A stretch of 64,000 nt of DNA from Parvibaculum sp. (GTDB taxonomy: Bacteria; Pseudomonadota; Alphaproteobacteria; Parvibaculales; Parvibaculaceae): assembly GCF_019635935.1 (NCBI RefSeq), contig NZ_JAHBYN010000001.1, positions 3,005,532 through 3,069,531 of the forward strand. Direction: 5' to 3'. The notes beneath the pieces are model-generated. The model had not been told where the DNA came from, ran no database searches, and was given only the letters and a program-made list of their open reading frames with translations. The position numbers and the translations under genes are program-made. This document shows, one piece after another, positions 58,799 through 64,000 of this stretch; the stretch's first letter is position 1; every line of letters starts with the position of its first letter.

Positions 58799-59590
58799 AT
58801 GGACCTTCAACTCACCGGCACGACAGCGCTCGTTTCGGGTGCGCATCGCGGTACCGGACGCGCCATCGCGCATGCGCTGGCGCGCGAGGGCGCCCATGTG
58901 CTGGTGCATGGCTTCGAGCAGGGGCCGGCCGACGCCGTCGCCGATGAAATTCGCGCCGCCGGTTTCTCGGCGAAGGGCGTTGCCGGCGACATATTGAACG
59001 ATGCCGGTGCGGCGGAAGTCGCGGCTGCCGCGGGCGACATCGACATTCTCGTCAATAATTACGGCACCGCCGATGCGGGCTCCTGGACGAAATCCGAAAC
59101 GCCGGACTGGATCGAGGCTTATGAGAAGAACGTGCTGTCGGCGATGCGCCTGACGCGCGCTTTCATGGGCGCGATGACGCGCAAAGGCTGGGGCCGCATC
59201 GTGATGCTGGGCACCATCGGCTCGACGGAACCGGCCGCGCGCATGCCGCAATATTATGCGTCGAAGGGCGCGCTGGCGACGATGACGATTTCGCTGGCGA
59301 AGGAACTCAAGAACACGGGCGTCACCGTCAATCTGGTTTCGCCGGGCTTGATCCGCACCAGGGAAGTCGAGGAGCGCTTCATCGCGCAGGGCCGTGAGCG
59401 CGGCTGGGGCGCGACTTGGGACGAAGTCGAGCCGCATGTGCTGAAGAATTTCATGGGCAACCTGACCGGCAAGATTCCGCTGCCCGAGGAAATCGCCGAT
59501 CTGGTGGCCTTCGTCGCCAGTCCGAAAGCGGGCGCGATCAACGCGCTCAATATCCGGATCGACGGCGGCACGACCGCATTGGTGACGTGA
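58799..59590 (+). CDS. Short-chain dehydrogenase/reductase (SDR)
   Basis: A 263-residue SDR with the cofactor motif GAHRGTGRAIA near residue 13, the NNYG motif near 90, catalytic Ser region GRIVMLGTIGSTEP, and YYASKGALATM with the YxxxK pair. PGLIRTREV follows. It reduces or oxidises an alcohol or ketone using NAD(P)H. The three following genes (two acyl-CoA dehydrogenases and a nitroreductase) lie 9-30 bases apart on the same strand, so they form one operon for acyl-CoA or xenobiotic oxidation. The start at 58799 has a weak ribosome site. Confidence 0.9.
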   Translation: MDLQLTGTTALVSGAHRGTGRAIAHALAREGAHVLVHGFEQGPADAVADEIRAAGFSAKGVAGDILNDAGAAEVAAAAGDIDILVNNYGTADAGSWTKSETPDWIEAYEKNVLSAMRLTRAFMGAMTRKGWGRIVMLGTIGSTEPAARMPQYYASKGALATMTISLAKELKNTGVTVNLVSPGLIRTREVEERFIAQGRERGWGATWDEVEPHVLKNFMGNLTGKIPLPEEIADLVAFVASPKAGAINALNIRIDGGTTALVT

Positions 59591-59599
59591 GGAGACGAG

Positions 59600-60766
59600 A
59601 TGCAGGCCTTCCGCTTCGATCTGTGTGAACTGCCCGGCGAAACGAAGGGCTTGCGCGACGATGTGCGCGCCTTCCTGGCAAAGGAACTCGCCAACGTGCC
59701 GGCGGTGACGCGGGCGCAGACCTGGTCGGGCTCCGATCCCGAATTCAGCCGCAAGATGGGCGCGAAGGGCTGGATCGCGATGACCTGGCCGAAGAAATAT
59801 GGCGGCCATGAACGCAGCGCCTTCGACCGCTATGTGGTGCTGGAGGAAATGCTGGCGGCCGGCGCGCCTGTCGGCGCGCACTGGATCGGCGACCGGCAAT
59901 CGGGTCCGCTCCTGATGCGCTTCGGCACGGAGGAACAGCGCCAGAAAATCCTGCCGCGCGTCGCGAAGGGTGAATGCTATTTCTGCATCGGCATGTCGGA
60001 ACCGGATTCGGGCTCCGACCTCGCCGCGACGCGCACCCGCGCCGAAAAGGTGGAGGGTGGCTACAAGGTCAACGGCACCAAGCTGTGGACGTCGGGCGCC
60101 CATACCGCGCATTACATGATCGGTCTTTTCCGCACCCATCTCGACCCGCAGAACAAGCATGCGGGCCTGACGCAGTTTCTGGTCGACATGAAGACGACGG
60201 ACGGCATCACCGTCCGCCCGATCAAGGATCTCGCCGGGAAGTCGCATTTCAACGAAGTCGTGTTCCAGGACGCCTTCGTGCCCGACGACATGATGGTCGG
60301 CACCGAAGGCGGCGGCTGGAACCAGGTGACGGCGGAACTCGCCTTCGAACGCTCCGGTCCCGAACGCTACCTGTCGAGCTTCATCCTGATGGTCGAGATG
60401 ATCCGCGAACTCGAAAAGCGCGGCGGCGGCTCCTTTGATGAAAGGGGGGGCGCGCGCGAGATCGGCCGCCTCGTCGCGCATCTGGTGACACTGCGGCAGA
60501 TGTCGCTCTCGGTCGCCGGCATGCTGGACAAGGGCGAAAACCCGGCGCTCGAAGCCTCGGTGGTGAAAGACCTCGGCGCGATTTTCGAGCAGGACATGCC
60601 GGTGCGCGCGCATGAGCTGTTGGGGATGGAGCCGACGGTCGGCGCGGGCAGCGACTACGAGCAGGTGCTCGGCTACCTGACACAGACGACACCGTCGTTT
60701 TCGTTGCGCGGCGGCACGCGCGAAATCCTGCGCGGCATCATCGCCCGCGGGCTCGGACTGCGGTGA
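59600..60766 (+). CDS. Acyl-CoA dehydrogenase (first of a pair)
   Basis: A 388-residue flavoprotein. KGWIAMTWPKKYGGHERSAF, YFCIGMSEPDSGSDLAATRT and GGYKVNGTKLWTSGAHTAHY are the FAD- and substrate-binding parts; a C-terminal EVLGYLTQTT-like region with SLRGGTREILRGIIARGLGL closes the fold. It probably forms a heterodimer or heterotetramer with the next gene, as in bacterial steroid and cyclic-substrate dehydrogenases (FadE pairs). AGGAGACG lies upstream of the ATG at 59600. Confidence 0.9.
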   Translation: MQAFRFDLCELPGETKGLRDDVRAFLAKELANVPAVTRAQTWSGSDPEFSRKMGAKGWIAMTWPKKYGGHERSAFDRYVVLEEMLAAGAPVGAHWIGDRQSGPLLMRFGTEEQRQKILPRVAKGECYFCIGMSEPDSGSDLAATRTRAEKVEGGYKVNGTKLWTSGAHTAHYMIGLFRTHLDPQNKHAGLTQFLVDMKTTDGITVRPIKDLAGKSHFNEVVFQDAFVPDDMMVGTEGGGWNQVTAELAFERSGPERYLSSFILMVEMIRELEKRGGGSFDERGGAREIGRLVAHLVTLRQMSLSVAGMLDKGENPALEASVVKDLGAIFEQDMPVRAHELLGMEPTVGAGSDYEQVLGYLTQTTPSFSLRGGTREILRGIIARGLGLR

Positions 60767-60776
60767 GGAGCGGGAC

Positions 60777-61790
60777 ATGAACGAATTGCAGACGATCCTC
60801 GCCGACAGCGTCAACGGCCTGCTGGCCGAACGCGTGACCAGGGACCTGATCCAGAAGGCCGAGGACGGCGCCTGGCCGCAAGCCTTGTGGAATGAACTCG
60901 AAGCGAACGGTCTGACCCGCGTGCTGGCGCCGGAGGCGCAGGGCGGCGCGGGCGGCACATGGGCGGATGCGGCAATCGTGCTGAAGGCGGCGGGCCGCCA
61001 TGTCGCGCCGCTGCCGCTCGCCGAAGCGGTGCTGGCGCATTGGCTGCTGGCGGAAGCCGGCATTGCCGCGCCCGACGGCGTGCTGACGGTGATGGAAGGC
61101 GATCTGACGCTAAAGAACGGCAAAATGTCGGGCATCGCGCCGCGTGTGCCCTGGGGCCGCAACGCGGCGCATGGCGTGGCGCAGGTCGGGACGGAAGTCG
61201 TGCTGGCGCCGCTCGCCGGCGCGACAATTGCCCAAGACATCAATGTGGCGCGCGAGCCGCGCGACGCGGTGACGCTGAAAAATGTGACGGTGCAATCGGC
61301 ATCTGTTTCGCTGCCGAAGAATGCGCTGCGTCTTTACGGTGCGTTGATCCGCGCCTGCCAGATGGCCGGGGCGCTCGACTATCTGGCCGAGCAGACGGTT
61401 GCTTATGCCAATGAGCGCACGCAATTCGGCAAACCCATCGGCAAATTCCAGGCGATCCAGCAGCAGCTCGCGGTGCTGGCGACGCAAGCCGCCGCCGCCG
61501 GCATCGCCGCCGATCATGCCTGTGCAAGCTTGAACAAGGGCGACGCCGCATTCGAGATTGCGGTGGCGAAGATCCGCGCCGACGACGCCTCGAGCATCGC
61601 CACATCGATCGCCCATCAGGTGCATGGCGCGATCGGCTTCACCTACGAGCACGGGCTCCATTTCGCAACGCGCCGCCTCTGGTCGTGGCGCGCGGAGTTC
61701 GGCGCCGGCGCCGAATGGGCCGAAAGCCTCGGCCGTGCGACGATCTCGCGCGGCGCCGATGCGCTCTGGCCCTATGTGACGGCGCGATAG
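60777..61790 (+). CDS. Acyl-CoA dehydrogenase (second of a pair)
   Basis: A 337-residue, shorter acyl-CoA dehydrogenase. LWNELEANGLTRVLAPEAQG, GGAGGTWADAAIVLKAAGRH, and then QTVAYANERTQFGKPIGKFQ, AIQQQLAVLA form the family's start and its C-terminal helical domain; the catalytic base position is poorly conserved in paired subunits. The central domain is reduced in comparison with the first gene. The two are ten bases apart and probably encode one enzyme complex. Confidence 0.88.
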   Translation: MNELQTILADSVNGLLAERVTRDLIQKAEDGAWPQALWNELEANGLTRVLAPEAQGGAGGTWADAAIVLKAAGRHVAPLPLAEAVLAHWLLAEAGIAAPDGVLTVMEGDLTLKNGKMSGIAPRVPWGRNAAHGVAQVGTEVVLAPLAGATIAQDINVAREPRDAVTLKNVTVQSASVSLPKNALRLYGALIRACQMAGALDYLAEQTVAYANERTQFGKPIGKFQAIQQQLAVLATQAAAAGIAADHACASLNKGDAAFEIAVAKIRADDASSIATSIAHQVHGAIGFTYEHGLHFATRRLWSWRAEFGAGAEWAESLGRATISRGADALWPYVTAR

Positions 61791-61819
61791 AATCCGCAAC
61801 CGAAGAGAGAGCCTCACCG

Positions 61820-62491
61820 ATGAAAGTTTCCGAAGCGCTGAAGAGCCGCATCACCTGCCGCGCCTTTCTCGACAAGCCGGTGCCCGAAGCGACCGTACGC
61901 CAGATACTGGAAGAGGCGAAATACGCGCCCTCGGGCGGCAACCTGCAGCCCTGGCATGTCTATGTTGTCGCCGGCGACCGGCTGAAGGAATTTCTCGCCA
62001 TCGTCGCGGAGAAGCAGAAGGAAAACCCCTTCGGCGAAGGCACCGAATACGACATCTATCCGAAAGGCCTGACCGATCCCTACAAGGCCCGCCGCTTCAA
62101 ATGCGGCGAGGACATGTACGCGACTATCGAGGTGCCGCGCGACGACAAGGACGGACGCCTGAAGCAGTTCATGCGCAATTTCCGCTTCTTCGATGCACCG
62201 GTGGCGCTGTTCTTCGCCATCGACCGGCAGATGGGCCTCGGCCAGTGGTCCGATCTCGGCATGTTCATCCAGTCGGTGATGCTGGCCGCCCGCGAGCACG
62301 GGCTCCACACCGCGCCGCAGGAAGCCTGGGCGATCTGGTACAAGACGGTGGCGGAGTTTGTGCAGATGCCCGATGAGCTTATGCTCTTTTGCGGCATGGG
62401 GCTTGGCTACATGGACGAGGCGGCGCCCATTAACCAATTGCGTACGGATCGCGCGCCGCTTGAGGAATTCGCCACGTTCAGCGGCTTCTGA
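61820..62491 (+). CDS. Nitroreductase family protein
   Basis: A 223-residue FMN-dependent nitroreductase. SRITCRAFLDKPVPEATVRQ, EEAKYAPSGGNLQPWHVYVV and then LGMFIQSVMLAAREHGLHTA, PQEAW form the FMN site; the closing GMGLGYMDEAAPINQLRTDR is typical. It reduces nitro groups, quinones or enones with NAD(P)H. The ATG at 61820 follows a short gap after the acyl-CoA dehydrogenase, and the gene is likely the last of that operon. Confidence 0.92.
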   Translation: MKVSEALKSRITCRAFLDKPVPEATVRQILEEAKYAPSGGNLQPWHVYVVAGDRLKEFLAIVAEKQKENPFGEGTEYDIYPKGLTDPYKARRFKCGEDMYATIEVPRDDKDGRLKQFMRNFRFFDAPVALFFAIDRQMGLGQWSDLGMFIQSVMLAAREHGLHTAPQEAWAIWYKTVAEFVQMPDELMLFCGMGLGYMDEAAPINQLRTDRAPLEEFATFSGF

Positions 62492-62563
62492 GCGGCGAAT
62501 TCTGACAGAAAGCCGGAACGCCCGTTCATCGCGGGTTCAGTCGGGATGACCTAAGACCGGGGC

Positions 62564-62914
62564 ATGACGAAGAAACGCACATGGGCCGCTCTGGCATTCG
62601 CCGCTCCGATCCTCATTTTTATGGGGCTCGGGCAGGCGCGCGCCGACGATGTGATCGGTGCCCCGGGCGCTTCCGACCTGCTGGTCGAATCCCAGTACTG
62701 GGGCCGCGAGGACGACGCGCGCGACGCCGTGCGCCAGGGCCGGGTGATTTCGCCGGGCCAGGCCAAGCAGGCCGCCCTGTCGAGCTATCCGGGCCGCTAT
62801 CTCGACATGAGCCTTGCGGGCCAGACCTACTATGTGAAGATCAGGACGGCGGACAACCGGGTCGTCGTGGTGGCGGTCGACGCCAGCTCGGGCCGGGTCA
62901 TGGGCGCCCGGTAA
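62564..62914 (+). CDS. PepSY domain protein, exported
   Basis: A 116-residue protein with a signal peptide (LAFAAPILIFMGLGQARA) and one PepSY domain: VRQGRVISPGQAKQAALSSY, PGRYLDMSLAGQTYYVKIRT and VVVVAVDASSGRVMG. PepSY proteins may inhibit peptidases or act as sensors in the periplasm; here it lies 23 bases ahead of a two-component system and may belong to its signalling operon. Confidence 0.88.
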   Translation: MTKKRTWAALAFAAPILIFMGLGQARADDVIGAPGASDLLVESQYWGREDDARDAVRQGRVISPGQAKQAALSSYPGRYLDMSLAGQTYYVKIRTADNRVVVVAVDASSGRVMGAR

Positions 62915-62937
62915 CGGGCAGAAGCGGAGACAGGGGT

Positions 62938-63609
62938 ATGCGGCTTTTGGTTGTCGAGGACGATCCCGATCTCAACCGGCAGCTTGTCGGCGCGCTGGAG
63001 GAAGCGGGCTATGTGGTGGACAGTGCCCAGGACGGCGAGGAAGGACACTTCCTCGGCGACACCGAGCCCTACGACGCCGTGGTGCTCGATCTCGGCCTGC
63101 CCGAAATGGACGGCGTGACGGTGCTGGAGAAGTGGCGCCGCGACGGCAAGACCATGCCGGTGCTGATCCTGACCGCGCGCGACCGCTGGTCGGACAAGGT
63201 GGCGGGCTTCGACGCCGGCGCCGACGACTATGTGGCCAAACCGTTTTTCATGGAGGAAGTGCTGGCGCGGCTGCGGGCGCTGCTGCGCCGCGCCACCGGC
63301 CATGCGACCAGCGAACTCGAATGCGGGCCGGTTCGCGTGGATACGCGCAGCTCGCGCGTGACGGTGGAGGGCAGGGCGATCAAGCTGACCTCGCTCGAAT
63401 ACCGCCTGCTCGCCTATATGATGCATCACCGCGACCGCGTGATCTCGCGCACCGAACTCGTCGAACATCTCTACGACCAGGATTTCGACCGCGATTCCAA
63501 CACCATCGAGGTCTTTGTGGGTCGGCTGCGCCGCAAGCTCGGCAAGGATGTGATCGAGACCGTGCGCGGCCTCGGCTACAGGCTGACGGCGCCGGAAGAT
63601 GCGGTCTGA
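62938..63609 (+). CDS. OmpR/PhoB-family response regulator
   Basis: A 223-residue regulator. The receiver domain has the acidic pocket VEDDPD, phosphoacceptor Asp in DAVVLDLGLPEMDG, and Lys in DYVAKPFFMEE. The winged-helix effector domain follows from residue 125 (IKLTSLEYRLLAYMMHHRDR, then SNTIEVFVGRLRRKLG). The ATG at 62938 has AGGGGT next to it. The histidine kinase begins in the last 11 bases of this gene. It may be PhoP-like in sequence. Confidence 0.92.
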   Translation: MRLLVVEDDPDLNRQLVGALEEAGYVVDSAQDGEEGHFLGDTEPYDAVVLDLGLPEMDGVTVLEKWRRDGKTMPVLILTARDRWSDKVAGFDAGADDYVAKPFFMEEVLARLRALLRRATGHATSELECGPVRVDTRSSRVTVEGRAIKLTSLEYRLLAYMMHHRDRVISRTELVEHLYDQDFDRDSNTIEVFVGRLRRKLGKDVIETVRGLGYRLTAPEDAV

Positions 63610-64000
63610 CAGTCTCGCATTCCGCCTTGTCGCGGGCGCGGCGCTGTGGAGCGTCGTGGCGCTCGTCGCTGGCGGCCTGATCCTCTCCGCCATTTTCCGC
63701 AATTCGGTCGAGCGCAGTTTCGACGGGCGGCTCGACGTGCTGCTCGACAGCCTGATCGCGACGACGGAGGTCGATAGCGAGGGCAATATCGTGCGCGTTC
63801 GCGACCTTTCCGAAACGCGCTTCGACCTCGTTTATTCTGGCTGGTACTGGCAGGTCTCGCCGATGGCGGAGCGGCCGGCGCTGCGTTCGCGTTCGCTGTT
63901 CGATCAGTCGCTCGACCTTTCCGCGCGGCGCGGCATCGAGCGCAACGATCTCGGCCTCAAGGTCTTCGATGTCGCCGGCCCGGAAAACCAGCCGCTGCGC
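63599..64000 (+). CDS. Sensor histidine kinase, N-terminal part
   Basis: The frame starts at an ATG inside the response regulator's last codons (63599) and is open to the window edge, giving 134 residues. It shows one membrane segment (LVAGAALWSVVALVAGGLIL) and the start of a periplasmic sensor domain (NSVERSFDGRLDVLLDSLIA), similar to the PhoQ/sensor domain of small EnvZ-like kinases. The kinase domain lies beyond the window. It is paired with the upstream regulator by the 11-base overlap. Confidence 0.85.
   Translation, partial: MRSDSLAFRLVAGAALWSVVALVAGGLILSAIFRNSVERSFDGRLDVLLDSLIATTEVDSEGNIVRVRDLSETRFDLVYSGWYWQVSPMAERPALRSRSLFDQSLDLSARRGIERNDLGLKVFDVAGPENQPLR

Noticed and set aside
62938..64000. 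PhoB-PhoR system that would explain the Pho boxes
   Set aside because: The kinase N terminus is a single-helix sensor with a periplasmic part and the gene is linked to a PepSY protein, which fits a PhoP/PhoQ-like rather than a PhoR system.

Overview
The window is high-GC DNA, about 65% by eye. Its gene content is typical of Alphaproteobacteria: a MucR/Ros regulator, DUF6456 next to a DnaA C-terminal-like protein, DUF1491, DUF5076, DUF5330, DUF2849 and DUF934 around a sulfite reductase, a phasin, and a complete gene transfer agent (GTA) head-tail cluster of the Rhodobacter capsulatus type. A Parvibaculum-like member of the Hyphomicrobiales would fit, but that is inference from gene content; no rRNA or tRNA gene was seen that could fix the taxonomy.

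Positions 1-41.6 kb and 58.4-64 kb are ordinary chromosome made of short operons. From left to right they hold: a YceI end, an MFS exporter, and an HTH-fused citrate synthase-like gene divergent from a second citrate synthase; a DUF2332 gene whose 3' end is duplicated on the far side of an unknown lower-GC gene (5.8-7.5 kb); small secreted proteins and oxidoreductases; a RelE-like toxin with an unusually long XRE antitoxin (10.7-11.8 kb); mucR; XRE, DnaA-C-like and DUF6456 regulators; sufE; release factor 3 and an MscS channel; a TetR/Acg nitroreductase pair with an operator over the tetR start; a class III aminotransferase divergent from a D-amino acid dehydrogenase; a phasin with palindromes in its promoter; an assimilatory sulfite reductase operon; an NMT1/THI5-type ABC importer; an ABC-F protein and PBP1A; and a PiT phosphate transporter behind a Pho box. 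After the GTA come an SDR, two acyl-CoA dehydrogenases and a nitroreductase in one run (lipid or xenobiotic acyl-CoA oxidation), then a PepSY protein with an OmpR-type two-component system that runs off the right edge.

Positions 41.9-58.3 kb are the GTA cluster in canonical order: small and large terminase, portal, g3.5-like protein, prohead protease, major capsid, an extra small protein, head-tail connector, head closure, tail terminator, major tail protein, two tail chaperones, short tape measure, distal tail, hub, NlpC/P60 peptidase and the 1302-residue tail-tip protein. Integrase, repressor and replication genes are absent, as expected for a domesticated GTA rather than a prophage. Three things stand out. 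A SleB-type cell wall hydrolase and a small one-helix protein are appended at the end behind a promoter with an alphaproteobacterial LexA box (GTTC-N7-GTTC). Inverted-repeat (REP-like) elements fill every long gap in the cluster, and a terminator-like hairpin sits just before the protease and capsid genes. A small membrane-protein gene lies antisense between portal and protease.

Other points for a second look are a Pho-box-like triple repeat inside the citrate synthase coding sequence that matches the pit Pho box at 29 of 30 bases, and palindromes between the divergent citrate synthase genes where the HTH-fused enzyme might bind.
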